Source of the DNA: Rhizobium sp. BT04
GTDB lineage: Bacteria; Pseudomonadota; Alphaproteobacteria; Rhizobiales; Rhizobiaceae
Direction: 5' to 3'
Assembly: GCF_030053135.1 (NCBI RefSeq)
Contig: NZ_CP125652.1
Coordinates: 3,838,501 to 3,902,500, forward strand
DNA: 64,000 bases
Part shown: positions 1-9,478 of the stretch, piece by piece
Numbering within the stretch: the stretch's first letter is position 1
How the letters are laid out: the number at the start of each line of letters is the position of its first letter
The notes under the pieces: generated by a model
Seen by the model: the letters and a program-made list of their open reading frames with translations, nothing else
Told to the model about the DNA's origin: nothing
Database searches by the model: none
Position numbers and translations under genes: made by a program

Positions 1-1
1 G

Positions 2-664
2 GATCTGTCGCGACTTCAGGGCGAAACCGTTATAACCGTTTCCAATGGTTACCTGCACTCCGATTTCGACAAGTTCCAGTCTCGTTATCATTGTGTTCCG
101 CAAATTACCTACGTAACGATGACATCGGAGGATGTGATCGACTGGTTTAAAGAGATGCATTCGCACTTGGGCGGCGCGGAACTGTTTCTCAGTTCCACAG
201 AAGCCGAGCTGGTTCGAAAACACAATCTGTTTTCAGGGCGAACGGTCCGGTATCTCGTGCTGGGCGAAAGCTTCGACGAAAGACCATCCGTGGAAATCGT
301 CGATATCTCCAAACCGGTGCCCCGTGTCGATTCGGTGCCGGTGATGGCCTTGATGATAGCGATGTATCTCGGTTTCAAGGAGATCATCCTGCTCGGCGTC
401 GACCACGATCGTTTCCTGTCAACAAGTTACGAATACGCGTTCGAACTCAAGGTGCAAAAAGGAAAAGATTTCACCGTAAATGCGGACGGCAGCCCGACAA
501 TGAGCCGTCACGACGACTTTCAGCAGGCGGCGCGGCTGTGGCGCCAATATCGAGCCATCGCAAATATCGCGAGAGCGAATGATATCGGCATCTTCAATTC
601 CACCCCCGGTGGGGCGCTGGACGAATTTGAGCGACGGCCTTTCCAGGCTTGGTTTGAAGAATGA
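2..664 (+). CDS. MptE/Cst-like Rossmann protein of a polysaccharide cluster (5' partial)
   Basis: The frame is open to the left edge of the window, so the gene starts upstream; the first in-window ATG at 119 is probably internal. The visible 220 residues begin DLSRLQGETVITVSNGYLH and later contain IILLGVDHDRF. Both segments resemble the nucleotide-binding region of DUF115/MptE-like and CstI-type polysaccharide proteins, which sit beside glycosyltransferases. The exact reaction cannot be named. The stop overlaps the next start by 4 nt (ATGA), indicating translational coupling in a surface-polysaccharide operon. Base composition is markedly lower in GC than the core genes further right. Confidence 0.6.
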   Translation, partial: DLSRLQGETVITVSNGYLHSDFDKFQSRYHCVPQITYVTMTSEDVIDWFKEMHSHLGGAELFLSSTEAELVRKHNLFSGRTVRYLVLGESFDERPSVEIVDISKPVPRVDSVPVMALMIAMYLGFKEIILLGVDHDRFLSTSYEYAFELKVQKGKDFTVNADGSPTMSRHDDFQQAARLWRQYRAIANIARANDIGIFNSTPGGALDEFERRPFQAWFEE

Positions 665-1575
665 GGCGGCTTAATTTTTCGCTCCCGGGAATCCACTGTT
701 TGCTTGAGGTGACGCGGGAATCGCCGCAAGCGCGCGAACGGGAGATCCGGACCGAATTCCGGCGGCACAACATCGTTTTCGACGGACCTTACGATGATTG
801 GCGTTCGGCAATGGCAGATTCAGCCGGCTATGATGCGCCGGTTATTCTTGCAAAAGCCGTGGAAGCGACGCGCGCGGTCGTTCAGGGCCGTGCCTCATAT
901 GAGCGGGATACTGTCATCTTCAAGGAAAGACGCTACTCGCATCCGCTGCTTGCCTGGCTTCTCTATGTTGCATCCAGATCCGATCGTCGTTTGAGGGTGG
1001 TCGATTTCGGGGGCGCGTTGGGAAGTTCCTATTTCCAACACCGTTCGAAACTGGTTCATCTCGCGGAATTGAAATGGTGCGTAGTCGAGCAGCCTCATTT
1101 TGCAGACGCAGGGCGAACAGAATTTGAAGACGGGGTCCTGAGCTTTTCTCAAAGCCTCGAAGAGGCAATCGAGCTTGTGAATCCCCACATCGTTCTGCTC
1201 TCTGGTGTGCTCCAGTATCTTGAATATCCTCACGAGTATCTTGAGAGCCTTCTTTCGAAAGGCGTCAAGTTCATCCTTGTTGACAGAACAAGCGCGCAGT
1301 TCGATGTCGCCGAAGTCCCTTTTGTGCAGCATGTGCCGGAACGCATCTATCGCGCGAGCTACCCGGTATGGTTCTTGAACGCGAATGAATTGCAGGATCA
1401 CTTCGCGAGGCATGGCTACGAGGTGCTGGATAGTTTTCAGCCCGCCGGGACATTCGGAATAGCAACACCGCCACCCTTGCAGGAATTAAAGCGTTGGGGC
1501 ATTGGCGTTACGCCAGCTCAGGGACAATACGAATGGTCTTATTCTGGCTGGTTTCTTGAGAGGCGGGAAATTTAA
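661..1575 (+). CDS. SAM-dependent methyltransferase, TIGR04325-like
   Basis: A 304-residue protein. The N-terminal segment FDGPYDDWRSAM and the following GYDAPVILAKA match the conserved opening of the TIGR04325 putative methyltransferase family. A Rossmann motif I-like VVDFGGALGSSYF lies near residues 117-129, and IVLLSGVLQYLEYP near 180 corresponds to the later methyltransferase core. Members are found in O-antigen and capsule clusters and are presumed to methylate sugars. It overlaps the upstream gene by 4 nt and ends 2 nt before the next start. Function as a sugar methyltransferase is inferred from family and context. Confidence 0.75.
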   Translation: MRRLNFSLPGIHCLLEVTRESPQAREREIRTEFRRHNIVFDGPYDDWRSAMADSAGYDAPVILAKAVEATRAVVQGRASYERDTVIFKERRYSHPLLAWLLYVASRSDRRLRVVDFGGALGSSYFQHRSKLVHLAELKWCVVEQPHFADAGRTEFEDGVLSFSQSLEEAIELVNPHIVLLSGVLQYLEYPHEYLESLLSKGVKFILVDRTSAQFDVAEVPFVQHVPERIYRASYPVWFLNANELQDHFARHGYEVLDSFQPAGTFGIATPPPLQELKRWGIGVTPAQGQYEWSYSGWFLERREI

Positions 1576-1577
1576 CG

Positions 1578-3071
1578 ATGCGCGTTAACGTCATTATCCC
1601 TGTCTTCAATCGTCTGGAAGACACTCGGAAGGTGTTGGAGGCTCTCAGGAGACAAACTCTCGTCGACGCGTTGACAATTGTCGTTGTCAACGACGGTTCG
1701 ACCGATGGAACGGCAGAATACCTGCAGGCGCAGGGCGATGTGGTCGAAATCCGAGGCGACGGCAATCTTTGGTGGGGGGGGGCCATCGCGGAAGGACTGA
1801 AACACGTCCTTCCGTCCTGTCAGGCTGAAGATTATATCCTACTTCTGAACAATGACACATGGTTCGACGGGAATTATGTTGAAACCCTGGTGCAAACTTC
1901 CAAGGCGAATGGCGAAGCCGCCGTCGGAAGCGTTATCCATGAAGAGGAGAAAGACCCACCTATTGTCAGTATAGGACCTCGGATCAACATCAACAGGTTC
2001 GCGATTTGGGATCTCCTTTCGGAATTAAGCAAAGCGCAACAACGGTCGCCGGACAGCCAATACCGCGTAGATGCATTGAGCGGTCGCGGTACTCTCTATC
2101 CAGCCCTGTTGTTTCGGAAATATGGCGGTGCGCGACCACGCCTTCTGCCGCACTACATGGCCGATTATGAAATCGCCATGCGCTTCGCCCGCGCTGGAGT
2201 GCCTCTGATCGTCAGCACAAAAGCAATCATCTATTCGCCTCCAGTATATGGAAACGACGTCTCCAGGCTTTCATGGAAAAAACGACTGTTTGGCAGGCGC
2301 TCTCCCCACAATGTGTTTCAACGCCTGATCTTCTATTCGCTTGTCGGTTCACCGGTGCAGAGATTGACCGCACCTTTCCGCATGGCCTATTTCTTCTGCG
2401 CTCGTGTCCTTTTAGGAAGCATGACATCCAGGTTTAAAAAATTTGCCTTTTCCTTTGTGCGTGCAAGGCGGCTTCGCGAACTGAGACGTCACGGAGTAAG
2501 CGTTGGCCGTGATGTTGTGCTCTATGGCGCCCCTCTGTTGCAACGGCATCCTGACAGTGAGATTCACCTCGATGATCGCGTTGTCCTATGTTCTGATTCA
2601 CGATTTACAGCGCTAGCTCTCAATCATCCGGTGAAGATAGCGACCATTCGCGCCGGATCGAAGATCAGCATTGGCGCAGACAGTGGGATCAGTGGTGCAA
2701 CCATCGTCTCGGCTGTACGGATTTCGATCGGCGCGGAAGTGCTGATGGGAGCCAATGTAACGATTTTCGACACGGACTTTCATCCAATACGTCCGGAAGG
2801 GCGCCGTCATTCGGATGTCGAGGCGGATATAAAGACAGCACCAGTGCACATTGGCGACAATGTGTTCATTGGTACCAATGCCCTCATCCTGCGTGGCACA
2901 GAAATAGGACGTGATAGCATTGTCGCTGCGGGTGCGGTCGTCCGGGGAAATTTCCCCGCAGGGGCGATAATTGCCGGGAACCCGGCAAAGGTTGTAGGTA
3001 GTGTCTATACAACATCCCAGGAACGTCCTGGTAGCCAACCAGACGGTGAACATGAAAATAGCAATATTTGA
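1578..3071 (+). CDS. GT2 glycosyltransferase fused to a hexapeptide-repeat acyltransferase
   Basis: 497 residues with two catalytic modules. Residues 1 to about 240 are a GT-A family 2 glycosyltransferase: VNVIIPVFNR at the start, VVNDGSTDGT near 37-45, GNLWWGGA near 62-69, and the acidic NNDTWFDGNY near 91-100 for the nucleotide-sugar/metal site. After a linker, residues about 310-475 show the left-handed beta-helix hexapeptide pattern of WbbJ/NodL-type O-acetyltransferases, with a candidate catalytic histidine in TIFDTDFHPI (about 402) and a typical end IIAGNPAKVVG. The fusion suggests that sugar transfer and acetylation of the same glycan are coupled. A run of nine G (1774-1782) lies inside the WWGGA codons. 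Its end overlaps the next gene by 20 nt. Confidence 0.85.
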   Translation: MRVNVIIPVFNRLEDTRKVLEALRRQTLVDALTIVVVNDGSTDGTAEYLQAQGDVVEIRGDGNLWWGGAIAEGLKHVLPSCQAEDYILLLNNDTWFDGNYVETLVQTSKANGEAAVGSVIHEEEKDPPIVSIGPRININRFAIWDLLSELSKAQQRSPDSQYRVDALSGRGTLYPALLFRKYGGARPRLLPHYMADYEIAMRFARAGVPLIVSTKAIIYSPPVYGNDVSRLSWKKRLFGRRSPHNVFQRLIFYSLVGSPVQRLTAPFRMAYFFCARVLLGSMTSRFKKFAFSFVRARRLRELRRHGVSVGRDVVLYGAPLLQRHPDSEIHLDDRVVLCSDSRFTALALNHPVKIATIRAGSKISIGADSGISGATIVSAVRISIGAEVLMGANVTIFDTDFHPIRPEGRRHSDVEADIKTAPVHIGDNVFIGTNALILRGTEIGRDSIVAAGAVVRGNFPAGAIIAGNPAKVVGSVYTTSQERPGSQPDGEHENSNI

Positions 3072-4185
3072 CACATATTACGCACGTTTTCTGAGCCAAT
3101 TCTATGCGCAGCGGCCACAGCTGCGAAAATCGGCCTCGCCAGAACAGACGAAAGCGTTGTTGGCTGCTGCGTTCGGCACGTCTGATTTCTATTCGCGCCA
3201 CCTCACGGAGCTTGGCTGCGACGTCATCGATATTATCGGCAATTGTGTCCCGCTTCAGTCGGCCTGGGCGCAAGAAAACAACGAACCATTCAGCGCTTGG
3301 GCAATGAAATTGCCGCATCGATTTTTCAGGCTGCCTTATATCGGCGCACGCCTGGCGGCGCTCCCCGGCTTGCTGGAGGTCGCGATGGCCCGGGTTCGAA
3401 CATTCAAGCCGGATGTGCTCTACTGTCAGGATCTCAGCTTCTTTCCGCCGCATGCCTTGGCGGAGTTGAAAAAGACCGTGCCTCTGATTGTCGGGCAGAT
3501 CGCTTGTCCCCTGCCGCCGGATGGGTTTCTGCGGCCCTATGATCTTATTCTGACGTCTTTCCCCCATTTCGTGCCTCGTTTTCACGAGATGGGGATAAAG
3601 TCCGAATATTTCAGGATCGGCTTCGATACCCGGGTGCTCGATATCCTCGGCAATGTCCCACGCGATGTGCCGGTGAGCTTCGTCGGCGGCATAAGCCGCC
3701 ATCACGGCAAGGCCGTCCCCTTGCTCGAACATCTTGCCGATACCACGCCGATACAGTTTTTCGGCTACGGCGCGAAGACGCTCCCGCGTTCTTCGCCGAT
3801 TCGCAAACGTCACAATGGCGAAGTCTGGGGCCCGGATATGTATCGCGCGCTGGCTCGCAGCCGGATCACTATCAACCGGCACATCAATGTTGCCGAAAAC
3901 AATGCCAATAACATGCGGCTTTATGAGGCGACCGGTGTCGGATCGCTGCTGATAACCGACAGGAAAGACAATCTCGGCGAAATTTTCGACGTCGGCAGGG
4001 AGGTGGTCGCCTATTCCAGTCCTGAGGAAGCGACAGAACTCGTCCGCTATTATATAGACCACCCCGACGAAGCCGATGCTATCGCAAAGGCCGGCCAGGC
4101 AAGGACGCTGAAGGACCACACTTACAAGTCGAGAATGGAAGAATTGGTGCCGATCCTCGAACGATATCTGGAGAAACAGGGCTGA
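3052..4185 (+). CDS. GT-B glycosyltransferase, CgeB/PF13524-like
   Basis: 377 residues from the ATG at 3052 (MKIAIFDTYYARF); an earlier in-frame codon at 3001 would lie deep inside the upstream gene and gives an uncharacteristic N-terminus. The C-terminal half has the PF13524 signature: INRHINVAENNANNMRLYE, then GVGSLLITDRKDNLGEIF, then a helix ending YIDHPDEADAIAKAGQARTLKDHTY. This pattern belongs to spore-maturation CgeB-like GT-B enzymes acting on surface glycans. It overlaps the previous gene by 20 nt and shares one base with the next start (TGATG), so it is part of the coupled polysaccharide operon. Acceptor and donor are unknown. Confidence 0.8.
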   Translation: MKIAIFDTYYARFLSQFYAQRPQLRKSASPEQTKALLAAAFGTSDFYSRHLTELGCDVIDIIGNCVPLQSAWAQENNEPFSAWAMKLPHRFFRLPYIGARLAALPGLLEVAMARVRTFKPDVLYCQDLSFFPPHALAELKKTVPLIVGQIACPLPPDGFLRPYDLILTSFPHFVPRFHEMGIKSEYFRIGFDTRVLDILGNVPRDVPVSFVGGISRHHGKAVPLLEHLADTTPIQFFGYGAKTLPRSSPIRKRHNGEVWGPDMYRALARSRITINRHINVAENNANNMRLYEATGVGSLLITDRKDNLGEIFDVGREVVAYSSPEEATELVRYYIDHPDEADAIAKAGQARTLKDHTYKSRMEELVPILERYLEKQG

Positions 4186-4997
4186 TGTCGTTTCTGCGCG
4201 CGAGTCTCAATCGCTTTCCGGGGGTGAAGAGCCGGTTAAAGCGATTGCGTGAACGGCTGTTGCCGGCGACATCGGTATCCTCCCACTATGTCGAGATTGA
4301 TTCAGCGCGGCGTGACAGCGAAAGCTCGCGCCTTGCCGCATCCTGGAAAGCGAGTGATCTGCCCGCCCGTCAGAGAGCCCTCGTCGAGCGCCAGCTGAAG
4401 GAATATCGCAGCGGCGCTTCCATTGACGTATTCGATGTTTTTACCGCTGCGCTGCGTAAGATCGACAATCTCCCGGCCGATGGCTCGCTGCTCGAAATCG
4501 GTTGCTCCAGCGGATATTACTCCGAGGTCTTGGAAGTGAGTCGCCTGCCGTTGCGGTATCGCGGCTGCGATTACTCCGATGCTTTCATCGATATGGCGCG
4601 CAGCATCTATCCGAAGCTGTCGTTCGACGTGGAGGATGCAACGCGGCTGAGCTATCGGGATGGCGCTTTCGATATTGTGGTCTCCGGATGTTGCCTGCTG
4701 CATATTCCCAATTATGAAGCGGCGATCGCCGAGAGCGCCCGCGTTGCCAAGGAATACGTGCTTTTTCACCGTACGCCTGTTGTCTACGGCGAGCCGACGA
4801 AGTATTTCCGCAAGCAAGCCTATGGCATCGAGACCATAGAGATCCATTTTTCCGAGCCGCAGCTATTGGATATGTTTCGAGTTCATGGGCTGGAAGTCCA
4901 GGCGACCTTCACGCTGAGCGAGAACGCCGATCCACACGACAGCAGCAAGGGCAATGCAGGCCGCACCTATTTGTGCAGGAAACAATCCCGATCATGA
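4185..4997 (+). CDS. class I SAM methyltransferase
   Basis: 270 residues. Motif I is LLEIGCSSGYYSEVLE near residues 102-117. An acidic ribose-binding step YRGCDYSDAFIDMA follows, and FDVEDATRLSYRDGAFDIVVSGCCLLHI covers motifs II-IV of a Methyltransf_11 fold. The N-terminal 80 residues are basic and helical and do not match a known domain by eye. It shares its first base with the stop of the upstream glycosyltransferase and overlaps the next gene by 4 nt. In this operon it most likely methylates a sugar or glycan end; substrate unknown. Confidence 0.8.
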   Translation: MSFLRASLNRFPGVKSRLKRLRERLLPATSVSSHYVEIDSARRDSESSRLAASWKASDLPARQRALVERQLKEYRSGASIDVFDVFTAALRKIDNLPADGSLLEIGCSSGYYSEVLEVSRLPLRYRGCDYSDAFIDMARSIYPKLSFDVEDATRLSYRDGAFDIVVSGCCLLHIPNYEAAIAESARVAKEYVLFHRTPVVYGEPTKYFRKQAYGIETIEIHFSEPQLLDMFRVHGLEVQATFTLSENADPHDSSKGNAGRTYLCRKQSRS

Positions 4998-5965
4998 CGA
5001 ATTACTTTTGTACCCTTTTCGACAGCGGCTATCTCATCAAAGGGATGGCCATGATGGAAAGCCTCGTCCAGTGGTGTCCCGACGCGCATGTTTTTGTGCT
5101 TTGCATGGACGAAAAGACGCAGGAAATATTGACCGCCTCCAAAAGGTCCTACATCACCTGCATTGCGCTTGCCGATCTGGAGACCCCGGAACTCCTGGAA
5201 ACCAAGAAATCGCGTGGCGTTGCCGAATATTGCTGGACCCTGTCTCCGTGTCTGCCGAGTTTCGTGCTGGAGCACCATCCGGAAATCGATTTCATCACCT
5301 ATCTCGATTCCGATCTGCTGTTCTATTCGTCGATCCAACCAATCCTCGACGAAATCGGCGATAATTCCATCGCCATTATTGAGCATCGATTTGCCCCGCG
5401 GCTGCAGGATAGGGAAATTAACGGCCGCTTCTGTGTGGAATGGGTGAGCTTCCGGCGCGATGAAGAGGGAATGCGCTGCCTTGCGCGCTGGCGCGAGCAG
5501 TGCATCGAATGGTGCTATTATCGCCTGGAAGACGGCAAGATGGGCGACCAGAAGTATTTGGACGAATGGCCGGCTCTCTATCCGAATTGCCATATTATCG
5601 AGCATCCGGGAGCTGGGATTGCTCCCTGGAATTACGAAAAGCTGCATTTTTCGCAGGATGCTTCAGGCAGGATCGAGGTTGAAGGTTCGCCTCTGATCTT
5701 TTATCACTTTCACCAGTTCCAGTTGCTGACCAATGGAATGTTCGATCGGCTGTCAGCTTTCTACACCGCCGTTTGCGAGGAGCCGACCGCTGTCTATAAG
5801 GTTTACGAGCGCGCTCTGATGCGAGCCCTGAAGGTGATCAGAACGATTTCTCCAGGCTTTTCCGATGGCCTTCGCCCCTTTTTTATGGTTCTGGCGCGCA
5901 GATGGGTGCAGCGCTATGTGCCTCTGTCAGTCAAACGCTTCCTGCACCATTTCATCAGATATTGA
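4994..5965 (+). CDS. glycosyltransferase with DXD motif (GT8-like)
   Basis: 323 residues from the ATG at 4994, chosen because it overlaps the upstream stop as ATGA; upstream in-frame codons lie inside that gene. FCTLFDSGYLIKGMAMMESL resembles the nucleotide-sugar-binding start of GT-A enzymes, and YLDSDLLFY (Asp105 and Asp107) is a clear DXD metal-binding motif. VEWVSFRRDEEGMRCLARW and FYHFHQFQ later in the protein are typical of GT8-like polysaccharide enzymes. It is the last gene of the coupled run, and a convergent rfbB gene begins 36 nt downstream. Sugar specificity cannot be read from the sequence. Confidence 0.75.
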   Translation: MTNYFCTLFDSGYLIKGMAMMESLVQWCPDAHVFVLCMDEKTQEILTASKRSYITCIALADLETPELLETKKSRGVAEYCWTLSPCLPSFVLEHHPEIDFITYLDSDLLFYSSIQPILDEIGDNSIAIIEHRFAPRLQDREINGRFCVEWVSFRRDEEGMRCLARWREQCIEWCYYRLEDGKMGDQKYLDEWPALYPNCHIIEHPGAGIAPWNYEKLHFSQDASGRIEVEGSPLIFYHFHQFQLLTNGMFDRLSAFYTAVCEEPTAVYKVYERALMRALKVIRTISPGFSDGLRPFFMVLARRWVQRYVPLSVKRFLHHFIRY

Positions 5966-6001
5966 CGGCACGCACGCGGGAAGGAGCCTACTTCCGACCC
6001 G

Positions 6002-7057
6002 TTATTGGTACTGACGATCGACCCATTGGCGGTAGCTGCCGCTTGTGACGTTCTCGACCCATGCTTCGTTGGCGAGATACCACTCGACAGTCTTGCGAAT
6101 GCCCGTATCGAACGTCTCGCTCGGATGCCAGTTCAGTTCCCGCTCGATTTTGGCCGCATCGATGGCGTAACGGCGATCATGGCCGGGGCGGTCGCGCACG
6201 AAAGTGATCTGTGACTTGTAGCTTGCTCCGTGTGGCAGGGGCCTCAGTTCGTCGAGGATCTCGCAGAGCGTATTGACCACCGACAGGTTGGTCAGCTCGT
6301 TCCTGCCGCCGACATTATAGGTTTCCCCGACCTTTCCGCTTTCCAGAACGCGCCGGATCGCGCTGCAATGGTCCTTGACGAAAAGCCAGTCGCGAACTTG
6401 CATTCCGTCCCCGTAGATCGGAATCTGTTTATCCGCGAGCGCATTGTGAATGACCAGGGGAATAAGCTTCTCTGGAAAATGATAGGGACCGTAATTGTTC
6501 GAACAGTTCGTCGTCAGAACCGGTAAGCCGTAGGTGTGATGATAGGCGCGAACCAGATGATCGCTCGCCGCCTTGCTCGCGGAATATGGGCTGTTTGGTT
6601 CGTATTTGCGATGTTCGCTGAAGGCGGCTTCCGCGGGCGCAAGTGAACCGTAGACCTCGTCCGTCGACACGTGGAGAAAACGAAAGCTCTCTTGGAAGGC
6701 TGCATTCTGCAGGGCGAGAAATCCGCGGACGGCTTCCAACAGGCGAAAAGTCCCGACGATATTCGTCTGGATGAATTCTTCAGGCCCATGGATCGATCGA
6801 TCGACATGACTTTCGGCAGCGAAATTGAGGATTGCGCGGGGATGATGCGCGCGAAGCAGCCCTTCAACCAAGTCGTAGTCCGCGATGCTGCCTTTGACGA
6901 AGAGATGGCGCGGGTTGTTCCAGATAGAGGTGAGATTTCCAAGATTGCCGGCATAGGTGAGCGCATCGAGGTTGACGACCGGCTCATCATGAAGCGCAAG
7001 CCAGTCGAGCACGAAATTCGCACCGATAAAGCCGGCGCCTCCCGTCACCAAGATCAT
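6002..7057 (-). CDS. rfbB: dTDP-glucose 4,6-dehydratase
   Basis: 351 residues of an extended SDR. MILVTGGAGFIGANFVLDWL is the NAD-binding start, VNLDALTYAGNLGNL is diagnostic of RfbB/RmlB, HVSTDEVYGSL carries the Thr-Asp-Glu of the dehydratase active site, and YSASKAASDHLVRAY carries the catalytic Tyr-x3-Lys. The start at 7057 was chosen for its SD (AAGGGG 5 nt upstream) over an ATG at 7075. It converts dTDP-glucose to dTDP-4-keto-6-deoxyglucose for 6-deoxysugars. No rmlA, rmlC or rmlD is visible nearby. It is divergent from gmd across a 180-nt gap in which no clear promoter was identified. Confidence 0.95.
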   Translation of the reverse strand: MILVTGGAGFIGANFVLDWLALHDEPVVNLDALTYAGNLGNLTSIWNNPRHLFVKGSIADYDLVEGLLRAHHPRAILNFAAESHVDRSIHGPEEFIQTNIVGTFRLLEAVRGFLALQNAAFQESFRFLHVSTDEVYGSLAPAEAAFSEHRKYEPNSPYSASKAASDHLVRAYHHTYGLPVLTTNCSNNYGPYHFPEKLIPLVIHNALADKQIPIYGDGMQVRDWLFVKDHCSAIRRVLESGKVGETYNVGGRNELTNLSVVNTLCEILDELRPLPHGASYKSQITFVRDRPGHDRRYAIDAAKIERELNWHPSETFDTGIRKTVEWYLANEAWVENVTSGSYRQWVDRQYQ

Positions 7058-7234
7058 GTTTTTCCCCTTGGACATCTGATAAATGGAAGACTCTAGTCTC
7101 ATTGTGCCAGTCCCACGTCAACCGCAGAGATCCGCAATGCCCATTTCGGTTGCCTGGCTCGGTTACATGGGGGTTGCGCTAGTTCGGTCGTTTCCATAAA
7201 CACGTCCCGAAGATTGCATCGAAAGACGACGTAA

Positions 7235-8299
<1,065 letters not shown>

Positions 8300-9250
8300 G
8301 TGTACGACTTATCCAACAAGAAGATCTGGGTTGCCGGTCATCGCGGGATGGTCGGCAGTGCTCTCGCGCGCCGGCTTCAATCGGAAGATTGCAACGTTAT
8401 CACGGCCACGCGCCGTGAGGTCGATTTGACGCGGCAGGAGGAGGTTGAGAAATTTGTCGAAGCAACTCGACCTGACGCGATCATTCTCGCTGCTGCCAAG
8501 GTTGGCGGCATCCTCGCGAATGACAGTTATCCGGCAGAGTTTATCTATGACAATCTGATTATCGAAGCGAACCTCTTCGAAGCCGCCCACCGGGCGGGAG
8601 TGAACCGGCTGCTCTTCCTGGGGTCAAGCTGCATCTATCCCAAGCTCGCTCCACAGCCGATTCCCGAAGAGTCTCTGCTGACCGGTGCGCTTGAGCCGAC
8701 CAACGAATGGTATGCGATTGCCAAGATCGCCGGTATCAAACTGGCGGAAGCCTATCGCAAGCAATATGGTCGGGATTATATTTCGGCCATGCCGACCAAT
8801 TTATATGGCCCGGGCGATAATTTCGACCTGAATTCCAGCCATGTGCTGCCTGCGCTCATCCGCAAGGCGCATGCTGCGAAACTTCGCAAAGACCCGCATA
8901 TGGTGGTCTGGGGCACGGGGACCCCGCGCCGAGAGTTTCTTCATGTCGACGACTGCGCCGACGCGTTGGTGTTTCTCCTCAAAACCTATTCGGGCGCGCA
9001 GCACGTCAATGTCGGCTCGGGTACGGATCTCGAAATTATCGAATTGACCCGTTTGGTGTGCCGCGTCATCGGTTACGAGGGTGACATCATTCATGACCTT
9101 TCCAAGCCCGATGGCACGCCGCGCAAACTGATGAGCAATCAGAAGCTGCAGGACATGGGCTGGAAACCGCGCATTTCGCTTGAGGATGGCATCCGCGCCA
9201 CCTACGCCTGGTTTCTGGAGTTCGAAAACAGATCCGATTCAGCGGTCTGA
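8300..9250 (+). CDS. fcl: GDP-L-fucose synthase (epimerase/reductase)
   Basis: 316 residues starting at a GTG placed immediately after the gmd stop. IWVAGHRGMVGSALARRL is the NADP-binding motif, FLGSSCIYPKLAPQPIPEE and NEWYAIAKIAGIKL contain the Ser-Tyr-Lys catalytic set of GDP-fucose synthase, and MPTNLYGPGDNFD is a family hallmark. It performs the 3,5-epimerisation and 4-reduction of the Gmd product. With gmd it provides GDP-fucose to glycosyltransferases of the cluster. Confidence 0.95.
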   Translation: MYDLSNKKIWVAGHRGMVGSALARRLQSEDCNVITATRREVDLTRQEEVEKFVEATRPDAIILAAAKVGGILANDSYPAEFIYDNLIIEANLFEAAHRAGVNRLLFLGSSCIYPKLAPQPIPEESLLTGALEPTNEWYAIAKIAGIKLAEAYRKQYGRDYISAMPTNLYGPGDNFDLNSSHVLPALIRKAHAAKLRKDPHMVVWGTGTPRREFLHVDDCADALVFLLKTYSGAQHVNVGSGTDLEIIELTRLVCRVIGYEGDIIHDLSKPDGTPRKLMSNQKLQDMGWKPRISLEDGIRATYAWFLEFENRSDSAV

Positions 9251-9478
9251 TACCAAGTCGCTGCGGACCCTCCGGCATTTTTCTTTTCCCGCAATCGCGA
9301 CACAGGGTGTCGCCAGCCTCCGATTGCCTCGTGATCCTATGGGGCAGGACGGCTCGGCCATTGAGACGGGGAGCCCGATAGGCTTAGTGCGGTGAGTATT
9401 GTGGAATATGCGGATATACGCATAATTTCTGCCGCCGGCGCTGCCAGGCAAGATCGGTCGAGGGCTCTGGGGGATCCC

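Noticed and set aside
2884..4119. Minus-strand frame of 411 residues opposite the CgeB-like gene
   Set aside because: No recognisable motif or SD; the plus-strand operon overlaps and is coherent.
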